A DNA stretch of 40,271 bases from a virus. Below, piece by piece: positions 6,473 through 14,481 of this stretch. The notes beneath the pieces are model-generated. The model made no database searches and was not told the DNA's origin. It worked only from the letters and a program-made list of their open reading frames with translations. Numbering within the stretch: the first letter of the stretch is position 1; each line of letters starts with the position of its first letter. Both the position numbers and the translations under genes were made by a program. Location of the stretch: the IMG/VR virus record IMGVR_UViG_3300031825_000410, positions 1-40,271 of that record; one strand, given 5' to 3'.

Positions 6473-6744
6473 CCGGAACGCCGCCGGTAGGGCCGGCTCC
6501 CACTCCTTCGCTGCCGACCATCATGTGCGCCCGCTGCGGCCATCGGGTCGAGTTTCAAAGGTGGGAATTCGATCGCGCGTACAACCTGTGGCGGATCGAA
6601 GTCCGGTGCCATGGCCAGTGGGACCGTATGGAGATGCCGGTCGATTTTCTTGCGTCGCTCTCTCTGGCGGAGAGCGCGCAGATCACCCGTGGGACGGGCT
6701 GGGCGTTCCAATGCCAGCCGGAACCGACGGGGCTCCTGCCATGA
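6469..6744 (+). CDS. small Cys-containing phage protein
   Basis: 91 aa. CARCG and a later RCHGQWDR give a possible zinc site (two Cys of a CxxC, then Cys-His), within a layout (CxxCG-x-V-x(n)-W-x-I-x-V-x-CHG-x-x-D-x-x-x-x-P) that recurs in alphaproteobacterial phages. The first 18 residues are Pro-rich and look flexible. It is coupled to both neighbours by ATGA overlaps. No activity can be assigned. Confidence 0.6.
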   Translation: MTGTPPVGPAPTPSLPTIMCARCGHRVEFQRWEFDRAYNLWRIEVRCHGQWDRMEMPVDFLASLSLAESAQITRGTGWAFQCQPEPTGLLP

Positions 6745-7862
6745 CCCGCCCCTCCCCCGCCGACCTCAAGGCCCGCGCCCAGGACCGCCTGGACGATATC
6801 CTCCACCAGCTCGCCCCGGGCGGGAAGCATTCGCGCGGGGTCTACATGGTGTGCAATCCCATGCGGCGGGAGAAGAACCCGAGCTTTGCCGTGTGGACAC
6901 AGGGCGACGCCTGCGGCGCCTTCAAGGACTTTACCGATCCGGACGTGACCAAGGGCGACGTGTTCGGCCTGGTGGCCTACCTCCACGGCCAGCCCGTCGA
7001 CGATTTCGACTTCGCCCGTCGCTGGCTCGAGGACTTCCTCGGCCTCTCCACCATGACCGGCGCCGAGCGGGACGAAGCCCGCCGCGCCCGCGATCGCCGG
7101 CGGGCCGAGGCAGTGGACACCAAGGCGCACAAGGCGCAGTGGGCGGAGCGGCAGGCGCACCGCACCTGGTCCGGCGGCCGCATCATCCTGCCCGGCTCGG
7201 TGCCGTGGCTCTATTTCATGCACCGGGGCATCGATCTGCGCTTCGTCGACACCTATGCCGGCGACCTGCGCTGGGACCGCTGCGAGTATTTCCTCGGCGC
7301 CACCTATGCCGATGAGATCCGCGACGGCCGGCCGTTCCGCCGCCGGGTGCGCCCGGGCCCCACCTTCCCGTGCATCCTCACCCCCCTGCGCGACGCCGCC
7401 GGCAGCCTGAAGGCGCTGCACTATACGTTCCTCGCCCCGGACGGTTCGGACAAGGCGGACGTGAAAAAGCCCAAGCTGATCTGGCCGCAGCAGATCGGCC
7501 TCGTCATGCGCATCGCCAACGGCGAGGGCAACCACGCGCCGGAGGAGGCGGACGGCCTCGGCAAGAGCTGCACCCTGGTGCTCACGGAAGGGCTCGAGGA
7601 CGGGCTCACCGTCGCTTTGGCCAGCCCGGACGTGCGCGTGTGGGGCTGCGCGTCGATCAGCAATTTCGCCCATGCGCCGATCGATCGGCCGTGCGTGTCG
7701 GACGTGCTGATCCACGCGCAGAACGATCACGGAAACCCCGCCGCCCAGGCCACCGTGGCCCGCGCGGAAGCTGCCCTGGCGCGGTTCGGCAAGCCGATCG
7801 CCCGCCTCACCGCCCCCACGGGCAAAGACCTCAACGACACGCTGAGAGGGAAAGATGACTGA
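6741..7862 (+). CDS. TOPRIM-domain primase-like protein
   Basis: 373 aa. The N-terminal third resembles the CHC2-type DNA-binding module of phage primases but without its Cys ligands (VYMVCNPMRREKNPSFAVWT, GACGAFKDF, GDVFGLVAYLHG). The C-terminal third is a TOPRIM fold: LVLTEGLEDGLTVALAS with catalytic Glu283, a following strand VRVWGCASISN, the second acidic motif VLIHAQNDHGN (Asp329), then the closing KPIARLTAPTGKDLNDTL. It should prime phage DNA synthesis or handle replication intermediates together with the ATPase encoded at 9409-11235. Start at 6741 by ATGA overlap. This pairing of TOPRIM protein and SF3/DUF927-like ATPase is a common temperate-phage replication module. Confidence 0.85.
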   Translation: MTRPSPADLKARAQDRLDDILHQLAPGGKHSRGVYMVCNPMRREKNPSFAVWTQGDACGAFKDFTDPDVTKGDVFGLVAYLHGQPVDDFDFARRWLEDFLGLSTMTGAERDEARRARDRRRAEAVDTKAHKAQWAERQAHRTWSGGRIILPGSVPWLYFMHRGIDLRFVDTYAGDLRWDRCEYFLGATYADEIRDGRPFRRRVRPGPTFPCILTPLRDAAGSLKALHYTFLAPDGSDKADVKKPKLIWPQQIGLVMRIANGEGNHAPEEADGLGKSCTLVLTEGLEDGLTVALASPDVRVWGCASISNFAHAPIDRPCVSDVLIHAQNDHGNPAAQATVARAEAALARFGKPIARLTAPTGKDLNDTLRGKDD

Positions 7863-8634
7863 GGAAATCTCGCCGGAACAACAGAAGGCCTTGGACGACG
7901 TTCTTGCGGCTCGGGCGCGTACCATCATTGACGATATGGCCGCCGCAAAGATTGCCGCTGCGAAGCACGACGCCACCCTGCAGGACCTGGCTTCGGGCAA
8001 GCCGCCTGAGGACTTGAGCGCGGGGCCAAGCCCGGAAACCGTCAAGTCCCTGGCTGCCTTGGAGGGGGCCGCGAGGAGGCAGATTTTCACGGGCGAGGCG
8101 GCGACGCTGCCGCTTGAGGCCGTGGTGGCGGCGATCGCGGTCAAGGAGCGCGATGACGAGGAGGAACAGCCTTACGATTGGGCCGAGCTGACCTCGTTCT
8201 GCCCTTCCTCGACGGCCGTCATGGCGGGGTGCGTGGCCTACGGGGCGGCTGCACAGTTCGTGCAATTCTTCGGCGAGGCCGGCCTCGACCCGCTGAAGTT
8301 TGACGCCTTCTGCTCCGCTCCCGACGACGCGCGGTTTGCGATGGTGGAGTACATCATGCAGCGCCAGCCGACGGCCGAGGCGCTGTTCATCAAATGCATG
8401 GAATGGGGCGGCGGCCGCAAACATGAGGGGGTCGACACCCTCGCACCTTACCAGCGTGCCGGCCTGGAGCTGCTGGTCCGCCTGGTGCCGGCGGTGGTCG
8501 AGACAATCGAGGCGATGAATGCGGAAATCTCCTGTCGCGCCCCGCCCCCCGAGCCGCCGCCCGGCCGGCCGATCCCCCTGGACGAAACCAGCCTCGAGGA
8601 AGTGCCGGGCTTCGGCGAGCGGATGGAGCGGTGA
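7855..8634 (+). CDS. hypothetical early protein
   Basis: 259 aa, overlapping the primase-like gene by 8 bases. It is acidic and mostly helical, with an Ala-rich N-terminal helix (IIDDMAAAKIAAAKHDATLQ), a central segment CPSSTAVMAGCVAYGAAAQF and a Pro-rich C-terminal tail (PPPEPPPGRPI). No catalytic motif or known family is visible. Its place between primase and helicase suggests replication or a host-directed early role. Confidence 0.6.
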   Translation: MTEEISPEQQKALDDVLAARARTIIDDMAAAKIAAAKHDATLQDLASGKPPEDLSAGPSPETVKSLAALEGAARRQIFTGEAATLPLEAVVAAIAVKERDDEEEQPYDWAELTSFCPSSTAVMAGCVAYGAAAQFVQFFGEAGLDPLKFDAFCSAPDDARFAMVEYIMQRQPTAEALFIKCMEWGGGRKHEGVDTLAPYQRAGLELLVRLVPAVVETIEAMNAEISCRAPPPEPPPGRPIPLDETSLEEVPGFGERMER

Positions 8635-8636
8635 CC

Positions 8637-8918
8637 ATGGCGATATATCGCAAGAAGCCTGTCGTGATCGAGGCGATGCCGGTGGCCGAGGTACTTGCGG
8701 ATGCCGACCGGGGCTTCGCCATCTCCTCGCCCCGCTGGGTGCGCGAGGCTGTCGACGATGGCGTTCTCATTGTGCTGCAGGAGCACGTGCGGATCCGCAC
8801 CCTCGAGGGCACGCTCTATGGCGAGTTTCATGACTGGCTCATCCGAGGCATCAGGGGCGGGCTCTATCCCTGCAAGCCGGACATCTTCGCCGCCACCTAT
8901 GAACTGGTGGAGGCGTGA
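8637..8918 (+). CDS. small conserved phage protein (YRKKPVVIEA type)
   Basis: 93 aa. It begins MAIYRKKPVVIEAMPV and continues with IRTLEGTLYGEFHDWLIRGI and GLYPCKPDIFAATYELV. That N-terminal RKKP-x-x-x-EA signature, then an LEG...G-x-WLI-x-G strand and an F-x-x-x-Y-x-x-V end, defines a widespread small phage protein of unknown function. The ATG at 8637 has GGAG eight bases upstream; a GTG at 8631 overlapping the previous stop as GTGA is the alternative and adds two residues. Confidence 0.75.
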   Translation: MAIYRKKPVVIEAMPVAEVLADADRGFAISSPRWVREAVDDGVLIVLQEHVRIRTLEGTLYGEFHDWLIRGIRGGLYPCKPDIFAATYELVEA

Positions 8919-8919
8919 G

Positions 8920-9351
8920 ATGGAAAGAGCAACGCTTGATGCACCTCCGGGCATTATCCGCCCTCTTCGGCCTGAGTTGGCCGCGGCATTTGGCCGGGCA
9001 TTGTCCATGGCCGAAATGCACGTTTCCGCCGGCAATGTGGAAGAGCTGGTACGGGTCGGCTTCATTCACGGATACGAGGAGCATTCCTCCGGTCGCAAGC
9101 CACAAACCTGCGCGGAGGCGGCGGCCATGACGGCGCCCGAGTTCAAGATCGGCGATGTGGTGCGCCTCAAAAGCGGTGGCCATCTGATGACGGTGGTGTC
9201 GGTGGGCTGCGGCGACCTCGGCTTGGCCTGGTCGTGTGACGGCAAGTTCGAGGAAAATGATCTCCCGCGCGGCGCCCTACATGTGCTGTCGGCCGAGGAA
9301 CTCAGGGAATACGAGCAGCGCCGCGCCCTGGATCTCGAAATCCCGTTCTGA
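8920..9351 (+). CDS. protein with YodC/DUF2158-like domain
   Basis: 143 aa. The C-terminal half (from about residue 72) matches the small beta-barrel-like DUF2158 pattern: FKIGDVVRLKSGGHLMTVVS, then LAWSCDGKFEENDLPRGAL. The N-terminal 69 residues form a separate helical region (ELAAAFGRALSMAEMHVSAG). An internal ATG at 9127 with a GGAGG site just upstream would make the DUF2158 domain alone, so either one fused protein or two products from one frame is possible. Function unknown. Confidence 0.6.
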   Translation: MERATLDAPPGIIRPLRPELAAAFGRALSMAEMHVSAGNVEELVRVGFIHGYEEHSSGRKPQTCAEAAAMTAPEFKIGDVVRLKSGGHLMTVVSVGCGDLGLAWSCDGKFEENDLPRGALHVLSAEELREYEQRRALDLEIPF

Positions 9352-9358
9352 CCAGTCC

Positions 9359-9381
9359 CGCCGGCGCCTGTCGCGCCGGCG
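9359..9381 (+). terminator. 9-bp stem-loop before helicase gene
   Basis: CGCCGGCGC (9359-9367) pairs perfectly with GCGCCGGCG (9373-9381) around a 5-base loop. It fills the only sizeable gap (57 bases) in the early operon. No T-run follows, so it is more likely an RNA-processing or attenuation structure than a classical terminator. Confidence 0.4.
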
Positions 9382-9408
9382 CCATCTTCCGGGGGAAACC
9401 GCCGCACC

Positions 9409-11235
9409 ATGCCGGCCGCGAAGGGTAAAGATGGCGTCGCGGCTGCGACCGAGGACGCCCGCAGGGCTGTCCGTCGCAAGCGGCGCGACCATGTGCAGGA
9501 TCCGCTCCTCGGCAAGCCGCGTCTGATCAACGGCGAGGAGATCAATCCCGGCGCCTGGCACCCGGACCTGTGGGGCCTGCCGCCCGACTGTCCCGTCCAG
9601 GTGCTCGGCATGGATGGCGACGTGCTCTACGTCATCGATGCCGCCGGCCAGCTCGCCGAGATCACCGACCATGCCTTCGGCCAGAACAAGGTGCAGCGCC
9701 TGTTCCTGCACCGCGTGGGCTATCTTTATTGGGCCTGGCCCCGCTTCGGCCAGGGCGGCCGCATCTCCGGCTTCGATACGGTGGCGGTGCGCGACGCCTT
9801 CTACAAGGCGGCCGGCCTCAAGGGCCTGTGGTCCGCCGGCGACAAGGTGCGCGGCCTGGGAGGCTGGACCGACAAGGCCGGCAATTTGGTGCTCCATTGC
9901 GGCGAGGACCTGTGGGTGAAAGGCCGCGAGATCGCCACCGGCGATTACGAAGGGCATTTCTATCCCCGCCGGCCGCCCATCCCCCCGCCCTGGTCGAAGG
10001 CGGTCACCGACGAGCAGATGGACGCCACCGAGCTGTGGGCGGCGCTGAAGACCTTCACATGGGAACGGCCGCACGTGGATCCGGTGCTCGTGCTCGGCTG
10101 GATGGCGGCGGCCTATCTCGGCGGTGCCCTGCCGTGGCGCCCCATGCTGTTCGTGGTGGGCGACAGGAGCGTGGGCAAGAGCTCCCTGCAGGCGATCGTC
10201 AAGGGCGTGCTGGGCGACGCGCTGCACAACACCGCCGACACCACGCCCGCCGGCATCTATCAGAAGGTGAAGCAGGACAGCCTGCCGGTGGCCGTCGATG
10301 AGCTCGAGGCCAGCGCCGACAACACACGGGTGCTCGGCGTGGTGCGGCTGGCGCGCCTCGCGGCGTCCGGCGGCGTCATGTTCCGCGGCGGCTCCAACCA
10401 CTCGGGGACCACGTTCACCGCGAAGAACTGTTTTTTCATGTCGGCCATCAATCCCCCGCCCGTGCCGCCGCAGGACTTGTCGCGCATGGCGCTGGTGAAC
10501 CTGCGCCCGCGCGAGGCCAGCCGGGCGGCCGAGCGGCTGCCGACCATCGATGTGGACGTGGTCGGCCGCATGCTGCTGCGGCGCCTGGTGGACGGGTGGC
10601 CGCGCTTCGATGACATCTATCAGGAATACCGGAAGGTGCTCGGCATGGGCGGCCATGATGGCCGCGGGCAGGACACCTACGGCACGCTCCTGGCCTGCGC
10701 CCACCTGGTGCTAGGCGACGATCTCCTCGAGCTCTACGGCCTGCCCACCGACGCGGACGGCCTCGATCGGTGGGCGCAGCTGCTGGCGGCCGACAGCCTG
10801 GCCGAAAAGGAGGATGCCACCGAGAACTGGCGCCGCTGCCTGAGCCACCTGCTCACCTCGCGCGTCGAGGCGTGGCGCAACGGCATCCGCCACACGGTGG
10901 GCCAGCTCATGGACGACCTGACCGCCAACCGCACCGGCCTCGAGCAGGCCAACACCGAGCTCGCCCAGGCCGACCTGCTGGCCATTCCCGCCCATGAGTT
11001 CGTGCGCGGCGCGAGGGGCTATGCGCTGGCCATCCCCAACGCCGGGCCCATGATCGGCCAGATGTTCCGGGGCACGGATTGGGGCGGCGAGGGCGGCACC
11101 GGCGTCTGGTCGGCCGCCCTGCGCCAGGCGCCGGCGGCGATCGTGATCACCGACAAGACGAAGAACAAGCGCCGCATCAACGGCATGCAGCGCCGCTGCA
11201 CCATTGTGATGGTGGGCGAGCTCGACCGGGTCTAG
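9409..11235 (+). CDS. SF3/DUF927-like replication ATPase
   Basis: 608 aa. A P-loop lies mid-protein, VVGDRSVGKSSLQ (Gly251-Ser258), with Walker B-like VAVDELEA (Asp297-Glu298) and a following sensor-like region (NCFFMSAINPPPVPPQDLSR, in which the Asn would be the sensor). The N-terminal 200 residues hold Trp-rich beta segments (WHPDLWGLPPDCPVQVLG, GYLYWAWPRF) and may be the primase-linked or DUF927-like module. It should be the replicative helicase or initiator ATPase working with the TOPRIM protein. The start at 9409 follows GGGGGA. Its TAG stop interlocks with the TAG of the convergent minus-strand gene in one CTAG. Confidence 0.8.
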   Translation: MPAAKGKDGVAAATEDARRAVRRKRRDHVQDPLLGKPRLINGEEINPGAWHPDLWGLPPDCPVQVLGMDGDVLYVIDAAGQLAEITDHAFGQNKVQRLFLHRVGYLYWAWPRFGQGGRISGFDTVAVRDAFYKAAGLKGLWSAGDKVRGLGGWTDKAGNLVLHCGEDLWVKGREIATGDYEGHFYPRRPPIPPPWSKAVTDEQMDATELWAALKTFTWERPHVDPVLVLGWMAAAYLGGALPWRPMLFVVGDRSVGKSSLQAIVKGVLGDALHNTADTTPAGIYQKVKQDSLPVAVDELEASADNTRVLGVVRLARLAASGGVMFRGGSNHSGTTFTAKNCFFMSAINPPPVPPQDLSRMALVNLRPREASRAAERLPTIDVDVVGRMLLRRLVDGWPRFDDIYQEYRKVLGMGGHDGRGQDTYGTLLACAHLVLGDDLLELYGLPTDADGLDRWAQLLAADSLAEKEDATENWRRCLSHLLTSRVEAWRNGIRHTVGQLMDDLTANRTGLEQANTELAQADLLAIPAHEFVRGARGYALAIPNAGPMIGQMFRGTDWGGEGGTGVWSAALRQAPAAIVITDKTKNKRRINGMQRRCTIVMVGELDRV

Positions 11236-11552
11236 GCGGCATCGTCGTCGCTGGCCACCAGGCGCAGCCCAGCGGCCGCCGGCGGCATGTCCGGCGGCCG
11301 CGGCGGCGAGCGCTCCAGGTCAATCAGCATGATCCCGCAAAAGCCCTGGTGCTTGCGCTGCTTCCGCACCTGGGAGGGCCGCGGCCACGGGCAGCCGTAG
11401 GCGATCCGGTCGAGCACCTCCTCGAGGCTGATCTCCGCGCCCCATTTCGCCGCGATGCGCGCCAGCCGGTATTGCCCGCGGCGCCGGCAGAACCGGCAGC
11501 TCACGCGCACCAGGACATAGGGATAATCGATCAGCCTGGGCTCGTCCGTCAT
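11232..11552 (-). CDS. zinc-ribbon phage protein
   Basis: 106 aa on the minus strand, convergent with the helicase gene. It has CRFCRRRGQYRLARIAAKWG, with CxxC typical of a zinc knuckle, and later Cys residues (YGCPWPR, GFCGI), then a Pro-rich, acidic tail. I recognise the overall layout as a recurring Hyphomicrobiales phage protein, though without a function. The start at 11552 lacks a good ribosome site; ATG at 11582 with AGG five bases upstream is the alternative and adds ten residues. Being opposite to both flanking operons it needs its own promoter, presumably in 11553-11680. Confidence 0.65.
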   Translation of the reverse strand: MTDEPRLIDYPYVLVRVSCRFCRRRGQYRLARIAAKWGAEISLEEVLDRIAYGCPWPRPSQVRKQRKHQGFCGIMLIDLERSPPRPPDMPPAAAGLRLVASDDDAA

Positions 11553-11674
11553 GCCGACATGATGAGAACGAAATGAGAACATGGCAACCTGCACCCGCGG
11601 GCTGCTTGTGGAAATCCGGAGCCCGGGCCCGCGCCCCATGCTCTCCCGCACCCCGGGCCCTTGTTTGATGCGGC

Positions 11675-11742
11675 CTGCCTCGCCCCGGTTCGCGCCTGCG
11701 TTGAACCACACCACCCATCCCAGCCGAACCGGGGCAAGGCAG
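11675..11742. repeat. 18-bp inverted repeat
   Basis: CTGCCTCGCCCCGGTTCG (11675-11692) faces CGAACCGGGGCAAGGCAG (11725-11742), one mismatch, 32-base spacer. It lies in the gene-free stretch 11553-12063, between the minus-strand Zn-ribbon gene and the iteron region. It could be a bidirectional terminator or an operator. A TTGACG (11748-11753) follows and could be a -35 box for late genes, but no good -10 was found. Confidence 0.5.
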
Positions 11743-11803
11743 ACAGTTGACGCGGGCGGGGCGGTGCTACGGCTAGACGGTCGGGGCCCTGGTGGCGGCC
11801 TGA

Positions 11804-12040
11804 GACACCTGCGAGACACCTGAAAAGGGCCGGTGTCCCGCCCAAGCCACTGATAACGCAAGGAAAAGACACTGGGACACCTGAGACACCATCGGGGCTT
11901 CGTAACAGGTGCACGCGCGCGCGTGCATAGCGAGGTGGTGGTGTCTCAAGTGTCTTAAGTGTCTCAACAGGTGAAAACATCAAGGAAGTGAATGAGTTGC
12001 AGCCGAGACACCGGCCCTTTTCAGGTGTCTCGCAGGTGTC
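11804..12040. repeat. 34-bp inverted repeat with GAGACACC iterons
   Basis: Arms 11804-11837 and 12007-12040 are perfect reverse complements over 34 bp; the match continues two more bases inward after one mismatch. Each arm carries an 11-bp tandem, GAGACACCTGC then GAGACACCTGA, or its complement. The 169-base spacer holds more copies: GGGACACC (11874) and GAGACACC (11883) on the left, GGTGTCTC (11940) and two AAGTGTCTn copies (from 11948 and 11957) on the right, so the region is roughly symmetric about an 18-bp palindrome at 11910-11927. It ends 24 bases before the TerS-like start. No convincing gene overlaps it. It may be an origin, a TerS-binding packaging site, or a control site. Confidence 0.9.
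11910..11927. repeat. 18-bp alternating pyrimidine-purine palindrome
   Basis: TGCACGCGCGCGCGTGCA is perfectly self-complementary and alternates pyrimidine and purine at every base, the composition that favours Z-DNA or cruciform extrusion. Its centre (11918.5) is within four bases of the centre of the large inverted repeat (11922). Confidence 0.85.
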
Positions 12041-12063
12041 CCGGAATAGAAAATGGGTCGGAT

Positions 12064-12696
12064 ATGAGCGAGCCGAAGCATGGCGTGGCTGCAGTGGTCG
12101 CCGAGGCGGCAAAAGGGGAGGTGGTGGGCGCGCCGGGGGCGGAAATTCCCGGCGGCGGCGCCCAGGCGGCCCTGCCGCTGCTCGAGGAGCCGTTGGCCGG
12201 CGGCGCCGAGGCCGTCGCGACACCATTGGGCGAGCCGGTGCGGCGGGGGCCGGGTCGGCCGGCCGGTTCCACCAATCGCCTCACCAAGGATATCCGCAAG
12301 CTGATCCTGACGCGCCACGCGCATCCGCTCATCGCCCTGGCCGAGGTCTACAGCATGGATGTGAAGGCGCTCGCGCAGCACCTCGACTGCAAGCCGCTCG
12401 ACGCCCTGAACGTCCAGATCCGCGCGGCGGCGGAGCTGGCGCCCTACCTCGCGGCGAAGCAGGCGGCGGTGGATGATAGCGGCAACGCGGTGCTGCCGGT
12501 GCTCCAGCTGAACTTCAGCGGCGCGGCGCCTGCCGCCCTGGAGGCCTCGGACGGCCGCGGCGCCATCTCCATCCTCGACGTGGCGAAGATCGTGGAAGAT
12601 CAACGGCTTAGCGCCGAGGCGGCGGACGCGTCGCACGGACATGGGTCGCATGAAGAGGCGCAAGTGCTTGATGTCGAAGGCGAAAACGATGATTGA
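12064..12696 (+). CDS. putative terminase small subunit-like protein
   Basis: 210 aa directly upstream of the packaging ATPase. The first 60 residues are Ala/Gly/Pro-rich and probably flexible. The centre has a basic GPGRPAGSTN segment and then LTKDIRKLILTRHAHPLIAL, EVYSMDVKALAQHLDCKPLD and ALNVQIRAAAELAPYLAAKQ, a helical layout seen in phage TerS-like and DNA-packaging proteins that recognise pac or cos DNA. The tail is acidic and His-containing. The start at 12064 is chosen because upstream codons lie within the inverted repeat; the ribosome site is weak. TerS assignment rests on position and pattern rather than on a diagnostic motif. Confidence 0.6.
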   Translation: MSEPKHGVAAVVAEAAKGEVVGAPGAEIPGGGAQAALPLLEEPLAGGAEAVATPLGEPVRRGPGRPAGSTNRLTKDIRKLILTRHAHPLIALAEVYSMDVKALAQHLDCKPLDALNVQIRAAAELAPYLAAKQAAVDDSGNAVLPVLQLNFSGAAPAALEASDGRGAISILDVAKIVEDQRLSAEAADASHGHGSHEEAQVLDVEGENDD

Positions 12697-12988
12697 GCCC
12701 ATGATAGAAAATCACGGTGCCTCGGCCTCGCGCGCGCGACCTGGTGGGAGGCCGTCCCGGTCGCTCCCGGGAGGCGCATCGGCCGCCGCCGGATCGCCGG
12801 CACCCCCCTCCCCCCCTCGCGCGGGGCGCCCGGGCGCGCGCGACCTCCCCCGAAAGCCCCCCCTCCCCTCCCCGCCGGCGAGGTCGTGCTCACACCGATC
12901 CGGATTTGGGGGGCCGCGGAACCAATCTGGCCGCGAAACCGTGGGCGCGGGGGCGCCGGGTCCGGGGTGCAAGGGGATCGGGCGATGA
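12671..12988 (+). CDS. doubtful small open frame before TerL
   Basis: 105 codons filling the 288-base gap between the TerS-like gene and TerL. In its favour, the stop overlaps the TerL ATG as ATGA, the habit of this genome. Against it, the product is low-complexity (Pro, Ser, Arg, Gly), codon third positions are less biased than in neighbours, and it overlaps the previous gene by 26 bases. If it is not a gene, 12697-12984 is a C-rich, G-rich leader without a clear structure or promoter. Confidence 0.25.
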   Translation: MSKAKTMIEPMIENHGASASRARPGGRPSRSLPGGASAAAGSPAPPSPPRAGRPGARDLPRKPPLPSPPARSCSHRSGFGGPRNQSGRETVGAGAPGPGCKGIGR

Positions 12989-14481
12989 GCGGTGCGCCGG
13001 ATCTGCTCCAGGCCTGGGAGCCGCCCGGGCCCACGTCGCAGGCCTTCGCCCTCGACTTCGCCTCCCTGGTGAAGTTCATCATGGGCCCGGTGGGCGGCGG
13101 CAAGACCACCACCTGCATCTTCTCCAGCCAGGCCTTCAGTGCCTGCATGCCCACCTGCATCGATGGCGTGGTGCGCTCCAAGGGCGTGGTGGTGCGCGAC
13201 AGCTTCCGCAGCCTGGAAAAGACCACGCTAGCGAGCTGGTTCACGTGGTTCCCGAAGGACCATCCGGCATGGGACTTCACCGGCGGCAACGATCGGCCGG
13301 CCGTCCACACGCTGCGCTTCGGCCTCCCCGACGGGCGCAAGCTGGAAAGCATCACCGAGTTCGTCGGCATCGGCGACAAGCGGGTCGAGGACATCCTGCG
13401 CGGCTGGGAGGGTTCGTGGGGCTGGATGAACGAGGCCGACCTCATGTCCGCCGACGTGCTCGACTATCTCACCCAGCGCGTGCGGCGTTATCCGTCGAAG
13501 CGGTTGCTGCCCGCAGGTGTCGACGCGCCCGGCATGGTGATGGGCGATCTGAACGCCCCCGATATCGACAATTATGTGTACAAGAAGTTCGTGGAAGAGC
13601 AGCCGGAGGGCTGGAAATTCTACGTCCAGCCCGGCGGACTTGATCCCCGCGCCGAGAACGTCCGCAACCTGCCGCGCGATTACTACCAGCGCATGATGGC
13701 CGGCAAGCAGGACTGGTGGACGCGGCGCTTCATCCACAACCGCTTCGGCTATTCGCGCTTCGGCCAGCCGGTCTATCCCGAGTTCAACGAGCAGCTGCAC
13801 GTCGCTGATCATGATCTTGCGCCCCGCCCCGGCGTGCCGATCATCCTCGCCATGGATGCGGGCCTGTCGCCGGCGGCGGTGATCCTGCAGCAGCTGCCGG
13901 ACGGCCAGATCCTGGTGCTCGACGAATTCGTGCCGGGCCATGGCGTGGGCCCAACGCGCTTCGCCACCGGCATCGTCGCGCTGCTGGTGGAGTGCTATGC
14001 GGCCTTCGATATCCGGATCGCGGTCGCGGATCCTGCCGCGCTTCACGGCGCCGACACCGAGGCGGGTGAGCTCTCCTGGATCGACACGGTAAGCAAAGCC
14101 ATCGGCCAAGTGGTGGTGCCGTGCTTCACCAACGAGCCGGCCTTACGCACTGAGGCCGTCCGCCTGCGCCTCACCGCTCTCATCGATGGGCGGCGGCCCG
14201 GGCTCTATGTCTCGCCCCGCTGCCGCAAGCTGATCCAGGGCTTCGCCTATGGGTACAAATTCGAGAAAGTGAGCAAGGACGCCAACGCGCGCACCAAGGA
14301 CAAGCCCGAAAAGAACGACTTCTCCCACGTCCACGACGCCCTGCAGTACGGCGTGCTCGAGGCGGTGGGGCGCATTGCGGTGATCAATGACGCGGCGCGG
14401 GCCGGCCGGCCGGGGAACCTCGCCCCGAACGCCGCCCCCATGGCGCAGAAGCCCGGCGACTTCGACGTGTGGAGCACCTGA
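12985..14481 (+). CDS. terL: terminase large subunit
   Basis: 498 aa, the packaging motor. Walker A GPVGGGKTT is at residues 34-42, a Walker B-like strand GWMNEAD with catalytic Glu150, and the RNase H-like nuclease domain carries its first Asp in AMDAGLSP (Asp291), a middle acidic segment in VADPAALHG, and the last metal ligand in SHVHDALQYG (Asp451). It pumps DNA into the procapsid through the portal encoded at 15081 and cuts concatemers. The start at 12985 (MSGAPD) gives a short N-terminus before the P-loop, usual for podovirus terminases; the preceding in-frame codons look non-coding. The last codon overlaps the next ATG by one base (TGATG). Confidence 0.93.
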   Translation: MSGAPDLLQAWEPPGPTSQAFALDFASLVKFIMGPVGGGKTTTCIFSSQAFSACMPTCIDGVVRSKGVVVRDSFRSLEKTTLASWFTWFPKDHPAWDFTGGNDRPAVHTLRFGLPDGRKLESITEFVGIGDKRVEDILRGWEGSWGWMNEADLMSADVLDYLTQRVRRYPSKRLLPAGVDAPGMVMGDLNAPDIDNYVYKKFVEEQPEGWKFYVQPGGLDPRAENVRNLPRDYYQRMMAGKQDWWTRRFIHNRFGYSRFGQPVYPEFNEQLHVADHDLAPRPGVPIILAMDAGLSPAAVILQQLPDGQILVLDEFVPGHGVGPTRFATGIVALLVECYAAFDIRIAVADPAALHGADTEAGELSWIDTVSKAIGQVVVPCFTNEPALRTEAVRLRLTALIDGRRPGLYVSPRCRKLIQGFAYGYKFEKVSKDANARTKDKPEKNDFSHVHDALQYGVLEAVGRIAVINDAARAGRPGNLAPNAAPMAQKPGDFDVWST

